The notes below the pieces were generated by a model. It saw only the letters and a list, made by a program, of their open reading frames with translations, did not search any database and had not been told where the DNA came from. Of a DNA stretch of 64,000 bases, positions 54,634 through 62,847 are shown piece by piece. Numbering within the stretch: position 1 is the stretch's first letter; every line of letters begins with the position of its first letter. Source of the DNA: Gammaproteobacteria bacterium (GTDB lineage Bacteria > Pseudomonadota > Gammaproteobacteria > CAISUE01); contig JAJNBD010000008.1 in the NCBI GenBank assembly GCA_021156105.1, positions 124,001 through 188,000 of the forward strand, in the 5' to 3' direction. Position numbers and translations under genes: made by a program.

Positions 54634-55917
54634 ATGATCCAATTAAACCAAGTTTGTTACAGAACATTAAACCTACCAGAATCCTGGACGCTAAAAGCCT
54701 ATGAAAGCGTCGGCGGTTGGTCTGTGTGGCGTAAAATTTTGCAAGAAAAAACACCGCCAGAACAATTGATTGCAGAATTAAAAACCGCTTCTTTACGTGG
54801 CCGTGGCGGCGCAGGTTTTCCAACGGGTTTGAAATGGAGCTTCGTGCCGCATAGTGCACCCGGGCAAAAATATTTATTGTGTAACTCCGATGAAGGTGAG
54901 CCAGGCACTTGTAAAGACCGTGATATCTTGCGTTATAACCCGCATCAGTTATTAGAAGGCCTTGCTATTGGTTGTTATATTATGGGTGCAACGGTAGCTT
55001 ATAATTATATTCGTGGTGAATACGTTGAAGGTTTTGAACGTTGTGAGTCTGCCTTAAAAGAAGCGATCGCAGCAGGTTTATTAGGTAAAGATATTTTAGG
55101 TTCCGGTGTAGAAGTCAATATCTTTAACCATACAGGCGCAGGTGCTTATATTTGTGGTGAAGAAACCGCATTAATGGAATCGTTAGAAGGTAAAAAAGGC
55201 CAGCCTCGTTTTAAACCACCTTTCCCAGCAAACTATGGTTTATATGGCCGTCCAACAACCATTAACAATACCGAAACAATTAGCTCTGTGCCAGTAATTT
55301 TACAAAATGGCGCCGAGTGGTTTTTAAATTTAGGCGTTCCACCCAATAGCGGTGGCACGAAGATTTTCTCTATTTCTGGTCACGTAAATAAGCCTAATAA
55401 TTTTGAAGCGCCATTAGGCACGCCATTTGCAACTTTGCTGGAGCTGGCGGGTGGTGTGCGTGAAAACCGTAAAATCAAAGCGGTTATTCCTGGTGGTTCA
55501 TCTATGCCAGTATTACCCGGTGATGTAATGATGCAAGTGAATATGGATTATGACTCCGTACAAAAAGCGGGTTCCTCCCTGGGGTCAGGTGCTATTATCG
55601 TCATGGATGAAACAACATGCATGGTCAAAGTACTGGAGCGCCTTTCACGTTTTTATATGCATGAATCTTGTGGTCAGTGTACGCCTTGTCGCGAAGGTTC
55701 TGGTTGGCTATGGCGTGTTGTGCACCGAATTGAAAATGGTGAAGGGCGCCCAGAAGATTTAGAAACATTAGACCGTGTTGCTGCAAATATTTGTGGTCGA
55801 ACGATTTGCGCATTTGGTGAAGCAACGGCTTGGCCAGTGCAAGGAATGCTGCGTCATTTTAGGGATGAGTTTAAATACCATATTGAGCATAAAAAATGCT
55901 TAGATGGCTGCAGCTGA
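54634..55917 (+). CDS. nuoF: NADH-quinone oxidoreductase subunit F
   Basis: FMN- and NADH-binding subunit of complex I. About 427 residues from ATG 54634 (TTG 54625 is alternative). [15 protein letters not shown] near 52-66 (FMN), [15 protein letters not shown] near 78-92, [15 protein letters not shown] near 344 and the ligand cysteine in [10 protein letters not shown] for the [4Fe-4S] N3 cluster. The expected nuoG does not follow; an mlaC-like gene does. Confidence 0.96.
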   Translation: MIQLNQVCYRTLNLPESWTLKAYESVGGWSVWRKILQEKTPPEQLIAELKTASLRGRGGAGFPTGLKWSFVPHSAPGQKYLLCNSDEGEPGTCKDRDILRYNPHQLLEGLAIGCYIMGATVAYNYIRGEYVEGFERCESALKEAIAAGLLGKDILGSGVEVNIFNHTGAGAYICGEETALMESLEGKKGQPRFKPPFPANYGLYGRPTTINNTETISSVPVILQNGAEWFLNLGVPPNSGGTKIFSISGHVNKPNNFEAPLGTPFATLLELAGGVRENRKIKAVIPGGSSMPVLPGDVMMQVNMDYDSVQKAGSSLGSGAIIVMDETTCMVKVLERLSRFYMHESCGQCTPCREGSGWLWRVVHRIENGEGRPEDLETLDRVAANICGRTICAFGEATAWPVQGMLRHFRDEFKYHIEHKKCLDGCS

Positions 55918-55947
55918 TTAATCAATTAACATTATAAGGAAATGGTT

Positions 55948-56652
55948 ATGCATAAAATGCTTTTAAAAATAGCTGTACTTAGTATTGCTTTAGGTGCATC
56001 AGGTATCGTACTTGCGCAAAGTGCTGCAAGTGCTAGCACAAGTCCAAGCTTTGGTGCTCAACAAGTAGCGCCAAGCCCAATTCCACTGCTGCAAAACCTT
56101 TCCAATAAAATGATTAGTGCGCTGAAGCAAAATAAAGCGAGCATGATCAAAAATCCTGATGTTGTCTATGACATTGTTAAGAAAATTTTATTGCCATCTG
56201 CTGATTTAGAAGCAATGGCGCGCTCAGCGTTAGGCCGCGATGCCTGGATGTCGGCAACCAAGGACCAGCAGCAAGCATTTGTGCAAGCCTTTACAGATTT
56301 AATGGTTCATACCTATGCAGCTGGGCTATCTTCTTATACTGATGAAAAAGTTAATTTTGACCCTATTCGCGGCGGTTTGCAGCCAGGCCAGAATCGCGTT
56401 GAAGTGAATAGCCAAATTATTCGTACCGACGGCCCGCCAATTCCTGTTAGCTATCGTTTGATTTATAAATATGATAAATCATCCGGACAGTGGAACTGGT
56501 ATGTCTATGATTTTAGCGTTGAAGGTATCAGCATGATTCAAAGCTTCCGCTCACAATTTGCGGCAGATCTTTCAGCAGGGATGAGCATGGATCAGCTTAC
56601 TAAAAAGCTTGTTCAGCATAATCACTCCGCGAACCAACAGTCGACGAATTAA
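55948..56652 (+). CDS. mlaC: MlaC/Ttg2D phospholipid-transport periplasmic protein
   Basis: Periplasmic lipid carrier between the inner-membrane MlaFEDB complex and the outer-membrane MlaA. About 234 residues from ATG 55948 (AAGGA 7 nt upstream). Signal peptide ends near VLA|QSA. Tol_Tol_Ttg2 domain: VKKILLPSADLEAMARSALG, WMSATKDQQQAFVQAFTDLM, and FSVEGISMIQSFRSQFA. mlaB follows; mlaF, mlaE and mlaD are absent in the window. Confidence 0.9.
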   Translation: MHKMLLKIAVLSIALGASGIVLAQSAASASTSPSFGAQQVAPSPIPLLQNLSNKMISALKQNKASMIKNPDVVYDIVKKILLPSADLEAMARSALGRDAWMSATKDQQQAFVQAFTDLMVHTYAAGLSSYTDEKVNFDPIRGGLQPGQNRVEVNSQIIRTDGPPIPVSYRLIYKYDKSSGQWNWYVYDFSVEGISMIQSFRSQFAADLSAGMSMDQLTKKLVQHNHSANQQSTN

Positions 56653-56655
56653 TTT

Positions 56656-56952
56656 ATGAATTCGTTATCACTGACAGTTAAAGATTTACGTGCAGTTATT
56701 ACAGGTGAGTTAAGTTTCTTCACGGTGCTCGCGATTCGTGAACAAGCAATGCGCTATCTTACGAATACTAGCCAGCCAGCGTTTGATTTTTCTGGCGTGG
56801 CTAAAGCGGATAGCGCTGCGGTTGCTTTAATGATTGAATGGTGGCGCGCAGCAAGTTTAACGAAAAAAACGATTACGTTTGAAGCGCTTACACCATCTTT
56901 AACATCTTTGATCCGCGTGAGTAATTTGCAAGAGGTTTTTGGCTTAAAATGA
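56656..56952 (+). CDS. mlaB: STAS-domain protein MlaB
   Basis: 98 residues forming one STAS domain, the regulatory subunit of the Mla lipid ABC transporter. VITGELSFFTVLAIREQA and AFDFSGVAKADSAAVALMIE are characteristic; the Asp-Ser-Ala (DSAAV) position matches the usual phospho-site region. Four bases after mlaC; likely the same transcript. Confidence 0.85.
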   Translation: MNSLSLTVKDLRAVITGELSFFTVLAIREQAMRYLTNTSQPAFDFSGVAKADSAAVALMIEWWRAASLTKKTITFEALTPSLTSLIRVSNLQEVFGLK

Positions 56953-57017
56953 AAATTGTTTTTCGCTTGATTTTCTGCAGGGCTAAGGCTTATATGATTA
57001 AGCAAAAAAGAAGAGTG

Positions 57018-57584
57018 ATGAGCAAATTCAAGGTAAGTATTTCTATCAAATCTTATTGGCAGATTTTTTTTACTAGCTTTTCATTTTTATTATTATCGGC
57101 TTGTACAACACACCCAATACCTAGTGCAACCCAGGCTCTATCGCAGAAAGCATGGCGTGCAGATGGGGTATTTGGTTACCGTGATCAAGGTAAAGGATTC
57201 TCAGCAGGCTATATTTGGCAAAATGCAGGAGATCATTTTACCGTGCAAATTATTGGCCCCTTAGGCGCATGGCATGCAAACTTGCAACAAGAAGCCGGTG
57301 AGATTATTTTATCTACCAGTGATGGTAAAGTTTGCCGAGCGAAAGATGCAGAAACGCTAATGCAAGAAAATTTAGGTTGGTCAATCCCTGTAGAATATTT
57401 ACGTTATTGGTTTATTGGCTTGCCAGACCCTAAGGTTAAGTCAAAAATAATCCCTGCACAAAATGACCAAACGAAACAAATTCAACAAGCTGGTTGGATT
57501 ATTGACTATCCAAGTGCGTCAAAAATATTACTGACACAAGGTACAAAAAAAATTACTGTGATTATTAATCACTTTTCGGCTTAG
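57018..57584 (+). CDS. lolB: Outer-membrane lipoprotein receptor LolB
   Basis: Receives lipoproteins from LolA and inserts them in the outer membrane. About 188 residues from ATG 57018; ATGs at 56994 and 56949 (the latter overlapping the mlaB stop) are alternatives. Lipoprotein signal with lipobox LLSAC near residue 25-29, WRADGVFGYRDQGKGFSAGY, and IIGPLGAWHANLQQ typical of LolB. Its usual neighbour ispE is absent. Pairs with the LolD encoded at 26.4 kb. Confidence 0.87.
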   Translation: MSKFKVSISIKSYWQIFFTSFSFLLLSACTTHPIPSATQALSQKAWRADGVFGYRDQGKGFSAGYIWQNAGDHFTVQIIGPLGAWHANLQQEAGEIILSTSDGKVCRAKDAETLMQENLGWSIPVEYLRYWFIGLPDPKVKSKIIPAQNDQTKQIQQAGWIIDYPSASKILLTQGTKKITVIINHFSA

Positions 57585-57587
57585 CAT

Positions 57588-58322
57588 ATGATGCGACAAA
57601 TTATTTTCGATACTGAAACTACAGGGCTTGATCCGAAGCAAGGGCATCGTATTATTGAAATTGGTGGAGTTGAGCTGATTAATCGTCGCTTTACAGGCAA
57701 TAATTTTCATATTTATTTAAATCCAGAGCGTGAAGTCGATGCAGGTGCCTTAAGTGTTCATGGTTTAAATAATGCTTTTTTAGCCGATAAGCCAAAGTTT
57801 CAAGAGATTCTGGCGCAGCTATTAGCCTATATGCAAGGCGCAGAAATTGTTATTCATAATGCCGCTTTTGATATTGGCTTTTTGGAACATGAATTGAGGC
57901 TAGCTAATGCGGCGGTGCAAAAAATATCCGAAATTTGCCGCATCGTAGATACTTTGATACTCGCCCGAGAAATGCATCCTGGTCAAAAAAATTCTCTAGA
58001 TGCTTTATGTAAGCGTTATAAAGTGGATAATACGGATCGTAGCTTGCATGGCGCATTATTAGATGCTCAGATCCTTGCGCGTGTTTACTTAGCAATGACG
58101 GGTGGCCAAAGTACGCTATTAGCAGATACGACTGAAACGAAAGAAACCTCTCAGATCCAAGACCAATTTGCAGCGCCAACTTCAACAATAAAAGCTGATC
58201 ATCTTGTCGTTTTAGCCGATGCCAAAGAACTTGAAGCACATCAAGCACTACTTGAAACATTAAATAAAAAATCTAAAGGCCAATGCATTTGGCTGAGCTC
58301 ATCAGAAAATACGGCATGCTAA
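57588..58322 (+). CDS. dnaQ: DNA polymerase III epsilon subunit (proofreading exonuclease)
   Basis: 244 residues. 3'-5' exonuclease core motifs: ExoI FDTETTGLDP with D8 and E10, ExoII HNAAFDIGFLEHEL near 91-104, and ExoIII HGALLDAQILARV near 155-167. The C-terminal alpha-binding tail is present. rnhA is not adjacent. Starts 3 nt after lolB. Confidence 0.95.
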   Translation: MMRQIIFDTETTGLDPKQGHRIIEIGGVELINRRFTGNNFHIYLNPEREVDAGALSVHGLNNAFLADKPKFQEILAQLLAYMQGAEIVIHNAAFDIGFLEHELRLANAAVQKISEICRIVDTLILAREMHPGQKNSLDALCKRYKVDNTDRSLHGALLDAQILARVYLAMTGGQSTLLADTTETKETSQIQDQFAAPTSTIKADHLVVLADAKELEAHQALLETLNKKSKGQCIWLSSSENTAC

Positions 58323-58461
58323 GAAGCTAAACGAAAAACCAGCCTTTCAGCTAAGAATAAAATTCTTAATTTGCGAGCGCATGTTATTTCAAGTGTAAAA
58401 TCTAAGGGGCGCTTTATTCGCTAGCTGAAAGTAAATGCCGAGAGTTTTAATCTGTAAAAGG

Positions 58462-58761
58462 CTACCAGCTTATACCTGTTTGCCGTAGGATGCCGATGAC
58501 AATGAAAGTATATAAGATTAAGTAAATAATGTTTGTTGCCCAGATTGCTGTTTTTTTATAATAGAACCCATAAAATATCCAAAGGCCTGCTAACAGGGCA
58601 TAGAAGCTCCAGGTAATAAAAGACTGGCCACTTGCATGCTCGGGGTGAGTAAACCATACTTTAATGACAGTTGGAACTGTTGCAACGGATCCTAAAAAGC
58701 CCATGATTGTCATAAAGGATTCAAAAAATTGCTGCCATTTGTGCTCAAAATTCTTTTCCAT
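58462..58761 (-). CDS. SemiSWEET-like small transporter
   Basis: 99 residues with three membrane helices, the SemiSWEET size. The first helix carries GFLGSVATVPTVIKVWF with the conserved Pro (PQ-loop-like), followed by SFITWSFYALLAGLWIFYGF and a third helix NIIYLILYTFIVIGIL. SemiSWEETs work as dimers moving sugars down gradients. The 5-bp gap to an upstream MFS gene suggests one operon. Sugar specificity unknown. Confidence 0.8.
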   Translation of the reverse strand: MEKNFEHKWQQFFESFMTIMGFLGSVATVPTVIKVWFTHPEHASGQSFITWSFYALLAGLWIFYGFYYKKTAIWATNIIYLILYTFIVIGILRQTGISW

Positions 58762-58766
58762 AAGTT

Positions 58767-60002
58767 TTATTTCCTTTGTTTTGGTAATGTTTCAGGGATA
58801 CAGGCATAAGTAAATAATACTGCAAATGCGGCGCTTAGCGTTAAGAGAACATTCATTGTAAAAAAGCCAAAGCGGTTCAGTATGAATACGAGTAAAGCAG
58901 GTGTAAAACCACCCACAAGGCCTGCTCCTAAATTGTAAGAAACCGCGCATCCTGTATATTGGATTTCTTCAGGGAATATTTCCACGTAGACTACAGCGCA
59001 GGCTGCCATAAAAGCTGTGTTCGCTGTCGTGACTAACCAAGCACCAAATAAACAATATACAAAATACTTTGTATTAAGCAATAGAAAAGCCGGGTAAATA
59101 AGTAAGGCTAAGCAAAATGAACTGACGAGCAAAATAGGTTTGCGACCATAGTGGTCAGCTAATTTTGCAAAATAACCTATTGTTAGCGCAGAGGAAATTA
59201 AGCAGATTGTATTTAGCCAAAAGATGGCTGACATTTTTAAGTTTACATAATTGTTTAAGTAAGAAATGAGGAAAACAAAAAAGCTTGTGTAGTAAACACC
59301 GCCAATGCTTGCAAGTAGAAATGATTTTGCTGTCACGACTTTGTAGCTTTTCAGCAAGGTAATGATAGGAAGATGTTGGCTTTTTACGGGGTTCTTTGGC
59401 GCAACGGATAATTGATGCTTGTAGAATTCTAAAGGAATAACAAGAAGGATGCTTGCTAGAAAAGGTATACGCCAGGCTAGTTGGTTATCGTAAAAGGTAG
59501 TCGTCATGGCGCCTATGCCAGAGGCTAATAAAAAACCGCCTAAAGAGCCTAAGTAGGCGGTGCTGGCTGCACTTGATCGATGTTGAGGAGGATTATTTTT
59601 ACATAGGTAAGTTAAGGCGCCGCTATACTGACCACCAGCAGATAAGCCTTGCAGTAATCGAATAAAGATAAGCATTAATGGTGCGTATGCTCCAAGAATA
59701 GCGTAGCCAGGTAATAGGCCAATAAGGAAAGTTGGAAAAGAAATCAAGTAAATAGCATAGTACAAAGCTTTGCCAGGACCTAAAATATCACCAAAATGTC
59801 CAAAAATTAACCCTCCAATTGGTCTTGCAACATAGCCGGAGGCAAAGGTAAGCAATAAGTAAAGTAAGGAAATAGAGGGATTTTGGTTTGGGAAAAAAGC
59901 TTGTGCTAATAAGGGAGCAAAATAGCCATATAGGCAGAAATCATACCATTCTAAAATATTGCCTAATGATGCTGCAATATTTTCTTTTTTCCATAAAAGC
60001 AT
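58767..60002 (-). CDS. MFS metabolite:H+ symporter
   Basis: 411 residues, twelve spans. MHS signature blocks are NILEWYDFCLYGYFAPLL in helix 1, GHFGDILGPGKAL between helices 2 and 3, and QGLSAGGQYSGALTYL in helix 4, as in proline, betaine and organic-acid symporters. Related to the protein encoded at 29.1 kb but with a different gene neighbourhood. First gene of the MFS-SemiSWEET pair. Confidence 0.85.
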   Translation of the reverse strand: MLLWKKENIAASLGNILEWYDFCLYGYFAPLLAQAFFPNQNPSISLLYLLLTFASGYVARPIGGLIFGHFGDILGPGKALYYAIYLISFPTFLIGLLPGYAILGAYAPLMLIFIRLLQGLSAGGQYSGALTYLCKNNPPQHRSSAASTAYLGSLGGFLLASGIGAMTTTFYDNQLAWRIPFLASILLVIPLEFYKHQLSVAPKNPVKSQHLPIITLLKSYKVVTAKSFLLASIGGVYYTSFFVFLISYLNNYVNLKMSAIFWLNTICLISSALTIGYFAKLADHYGRKPILLVSSFCLALLIYPAFLLLNTKYFVYCLFGAWLVTTANTAFMAACAVVYVEIFPEEIQYTGCAVSYNLGAGLVGGFTPALLVFILNRFGFFTMNVLLTLSAAFAVLFTYACIPETLPKQRK

Positions 60003-60305
60003 GATGAATATCCTTCTGTCTATAAAATTAATCTACTAAATACCCAGAAAACTTATTAATATCTTGTGCTTCTTCTCAATCAGGGGTTTAATTTTGTTGC
60101 ATTATAGTAACGGAAGATCATATTCTCGCAAAGCAGTAGGCGTTGTCAATTTGTTGCTAAAGATAATATACAGGTTTCTTGGGGGGTAATTGATATGGCT
60201 TGCTACCTTTTTGTATCTTTGAAATGCTGATAGATTAATATTTTTAGGTGATTTTTGGTCGCCCCATGATATAATTGCTTATCAAAAAAAGAGGATTTTT
60301 ATCGT
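60003..60305. other. Intergenic region, 303 bp, between the divergent MFS gene and yebC
   Basis: AT-rich. A TATAAT at about 60269-60274, 32 bp before yebC, is the likely -10 element; the -35 is unclear. No frame with a ribosome-binding site. Confidence 0.5.
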
Positions 60306-61022
60306 ATGGCTGGTCATAGTAAATGGGCAAATATTAAACACCGCAAGGGCGCACAAGACGCTAGGCGTGGTAAAATTTTTACCAAAATGATCCGATTAAT
60401 TACGACGGCTGCGCGCCAAGGCGGTGGTGATGAATCAACTAATCCAGGCCTTCGTTTAGCGGTTCATAAAGCACTGGCTGTGAATATGACGCGTGACACG
60501 ATTGAGCGTGCGATTAAGCGTGGGGCAGGTGCGGAAGATGAAGCAGATTTAGAGTCAATCACTTACGAAGGTTATGGTCCTGCCGGGGTAGCAGTGCTAG
60601 TGGAATGCTTAACTGATAACCGTAATCGTACGGCTGGCGATGTGCGTCATGCTTTTACAAAATGTGGTGGAAACCTTGGCACGCCAGGTTCTGTTAACTA
60701 CCTATTCTCCAGACGCGGTGTACTAAGTTTTGCGCCAGGCGCTTCAGAAGATAAAATTTTAGAAATTGCTTTAGAAGCCGGTGCAGATGATGTGGTCACT
60801 TATGATGATCAAGCCATTGATGTGTTTACTTCTCCTGACACTTTTGAAACAGTAAAAGATGCTTTAATCAAAGCTGGCTTGACCCCAGATATTGCAGAAA
60901 TCAATATGATTCCTGCAACAAAAGTCGATGTGGATGAAGAAACCTTGGCTAAGATGCAAAAAATGATTGATATGCTGGAAGATTTAGATGATGTGCAAGA
61001 TGTATATACAAACTTGGCTTAA
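60306..61022 (+). CDS. yebC: YebC/PmpR-family protein
   Basis: 238 residues, nearly invariant N-terminus ([20 protein letters not shown], then GKIFTKMIR). YebC family members act as transcription regulators and in relief of ribosome stalling at prolines. [18 protein letters not shown] and [14 protein letters not shown] are conserved. 9 bp before ruvC, the usual neighbour. RBS GAGGA. Confidence 0.95.
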   Translation: MAGHSKWANIKHRKGAQDARRGKIFTKMIRLITTAARQGGGDESTNPGLRLAVHKALAVNMTRDTIERAIKRGAGAEDEADLESITYEGYGPAGVAVLVECLTDNRNRTAGDVRHAFTKCGGNLGTPGSVNYLFSRRGVLSFAPGASEDKILEIALEAGADDVVTYDDQAIDVFTSPDTFETVKDALIKAGLTPDIAEINMIPATKVDVDEETLAKMQKMIDMLEDLDDVQDVYTNLA

Positions 61023-61031
61023 GAGGCTTGT

Positions 61032-61529
61032 GTGACTCAACGCATTATTCTTGGTATTGATCCTGGTTCTCGTACAACGGGTTATGGTGTTATTCTTGTC
61101 GAGAACAAAAAAAATTATTATCTATCTTCAGGCTGCATTCGCTTATCTTCGGATGACTGGTTAGAAAAGTGTCATATTTTGTATGAGTCTTTGCAGCAAG
61201 TGATTCAAAAGCATCAACCAACGGAAGCAGCAATCGAAAGAATTTTTATGCATGTGAATCCTGCTTCTGCATTAAAGCTAGGGCAAGCGCGAGGAGCGGC
61301 AATTACGGCTTTAGCTCATCACAAGATTGTTTTAGCAGAATATACCGCAAGACAGGTCAAACAAGCAGTAGTGGGTTATGGTGCTGCGCAAAAACAACAG
61401 GTGGGTCAAATGGTGCAAGTGTTGTTGCAATTATCGGGCATGCCACAAGTAGACGCCGGCGACGCATTAGCTATTGCATTATGCCATGCTCATTCTACAG
61501 TATTAACTCCCTTCTCCCCGGTGGAGTAA
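61032..61529 (+). CDS. ruvC: Holliday junction resolvase RuvC, C-terminus replaced by repeat sequence
   Basis: 165 residues from a GTG start. Catalytic residues are present: D7 in GIDPGSRTTGYG, E in AAIERIFMHVNP near 66, and the D pair in VDAGDALAIALCHAH near 139-142. The last seven residues (TPFSPVE) are encoded by an A-type repeat that begins near 61507, replacing the normal basic C-terminal helix. Probably still active, since the acidic site is upstream. ruvA and ruvB do not follow. Confidence 0.93.
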   Translation: MTQRIILGIDPGSRTTGYGVILVENKKNYYLSSGCIRLSSDDWLEKCHILYESLQQVIQKHQPTEAAIERIFMHVNPASALKLGQARGAAITALAHHKIVLAEYTARQVKQAVVGYGAAQKQQVGQMVQVLLQLSGMPQVDAGDALAIALCHAHSTVLTPFSPVE

Positions 61530-61815
61530 GGGAGGCTCTCCCCGTTGGGGAGAAGGGATCAAGGGTGAGGGGTGGGGTGTTAAGTCTAAATCAATAGGGT
61601 TTAGGTGGTACACTCGCCCCCTCATCCCCAGCCCTTCTCCCCGATGGGGAGAAGGGGTTTTTTCCTCTCCTTTTTGGGGAGAGGGATCAAGGGTGAGGGG
61701 TGGGGTGCTAAGTCTAAATCAATAGGGTTTAGGTGGTACACTCGCACCCTCATCCCCAGCCCTTCTCCCCGTTGGGGAGAAGGGGGTTTTCCCTTTCCCC
61801 TTTGGGAGGGGAATT
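61505..61815. repeat. GC-rich hairpin repeats, locus 7 (ruvC-lspA), 128-bp tandem period
   Basis: Starts inside the ruvC coding end with CCCTTCTCCCCGGTGGAG, then A and B hairpins with tail GGGTGAGGGGTGGGG. A private spacer, TAAGTCTAAATCAATAGGGT, occurs at 61581 and 61709, 128 bp apart. Ends shortly before the lspA start. Confidence 0.92.
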
Positions 61816-61830
61816 TGCTAGGATTTTTTT

Positions 61831-62307
61831 ATGAAAAATTTAAATTGGTTAATCATTAGTGCTTTCGTTATTATTCTTGATCAATGGACAAAACTTTTAA
61901 TTGTTGCCCATATTCAATTGGGCGAGGTTTTACCTGTTGTTCCACATTATTTCAATTTAACTTTAGCCTATAACACTGGTGCCGCGTTTAGTTTTCTTGC
62001 GGGCATGCCCGGTTGGCAGCGTTGGTTTTTTCTGGCGATTGCTTTGATTGTGGTCATTGCTTTAGTGCGCTGGTTGATGCGTTTACCACCGAAAAATAAA
62101 TGGCTAGCAACTGCTTTAAGTTTAATTATTGGCGGCGCGCTTGGTAACGTGATAGATCGTGTACGCTTAAGTCATGTAATCGATTTTATTGAGCTGTACT
62201 ATAAAAGTTTTTACTGGCCAGCGTTTAATGTGGCAGATAGTGCGGTTGTTGCTGGCGCTATTATGCTTTGCATTTATTATTTATTCGAAAAGCCAGCATC
62301 AAAATAA
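61831..62307 (+). CDS. lspA: Lipoprotein signal peptidase
   Basis: Cleaves lipoprotein signal peptides after lipidation, upstream of Lol sorting. 158 residues, four spans. Catalytic aspartates are in GNVIDRVRLSHVIDFIE near 107-123 and FNVADSAV near 132. DQWTKLLI near 17 is conserved. ileS, the usual upstream gene, is absent; a repeat lies there instead. fkpB follows. Confidence 0.94.
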   Translation: MKNLNWLIISAFVIILDQWTKLLIVAHIQLGEVLPVVPHYFNLTLAYNTGAAFSFLAGMPGWQRWFFLAIALIVVIALVRWLMRLPPKNKWLATALSLIIGGALGNVIDRVRLSHVIDFIELYYKSFYWPAFNVADSAVVAGAIMLCIYYLFEKPASK

Positions 62308-62312
62308 TATAA

Positions 62313-62338
62313 CAGAGCCGCAACCGACAGGGAGCGGT
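62313..62338 (+). repeat. Short AGCCGCAACCG..AGGGAGCGG repeat, copy 2
   Basis: AGAGCCGCAACCGACAGGGAGCGG lies between lspA and fkpB, matching the copy between nuoE and nuoF at 54597-54620 except at the spacer bases. Confidence 0.5.
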
Positions 62339-62370
62339 TAGCAAAATAAACTTCAATCATAGGCAAAACC

Positions 62371-62805
62371 ATGACCCAAACAATTACCCCCAATTCACAA
62401 GTAACTATGCATATGATCATCCGTGTTGAAGATGGTTCTATTGCTGAAAACACACGCCGTACCGCACGTCCTACACGTGCGATGATAGGCAATGGCAGCT
62501 TGTCAGAAAAATTCGAACAAGCCTTACTGGGTTTGCAAATTGGTGATAAAAAAGAATTCCATCTAGAAGCTGAAGATGCTTTTGGTCTTGTTATGCCAGA
62601 AAATTTTTTGACTTTCCCACGCTCACAATTTGGCGAAGAAATTGATATGGAAGAAGGGATGATTATTGAATTCCAAAATATGAATGGCCAAGAAATGTTG
62701 GGTATCGTGCGTGAAATTCGTGAAGATGAAGTGGTTGTAGATTTTAACCACCCATTAGCAGGGCATGCATTAGATTTTGAAATTGAAGTTATGGAAATTA
62801 ATTAG
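62371..62805 (+). CDS. fkpB: FKBP-type peptidyl-prolyl isomerase FkpB (SlpA-like)
   Basis: 144 residues. GNGSLSEKFEQALLGLQIG, EAEDAFGLVMPENFLTFPRS and MIIEFQNMNGQEMLGIVREI match the SlyD/FkpB class with an inserted flap domain; the C-terminal VDFNHPLAGHALDFEIEV is conserved. Catalyses prolyl isomerisation. Follows lspA as in E. coli; ispH, the next gene there, is not present. Confidence 0.93.
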   Translation: MTQTITPNSQVTMHMIIRVEDGSIAENTRRTARPTRAMIGNGSLSEKFEQALLGLQIGDKKEFHLEAEDAFGLVMPENFLTFPRSQFGEEIDMEEGMIIEFQNMNGQEMLGIVREIREDEVVVDFNHPLAGHALDFEIEVMEIN

Positions 62806-62847
62806 TGGTCATTGCTAGATGCAATCACCTGGTACACGCAAATCACC

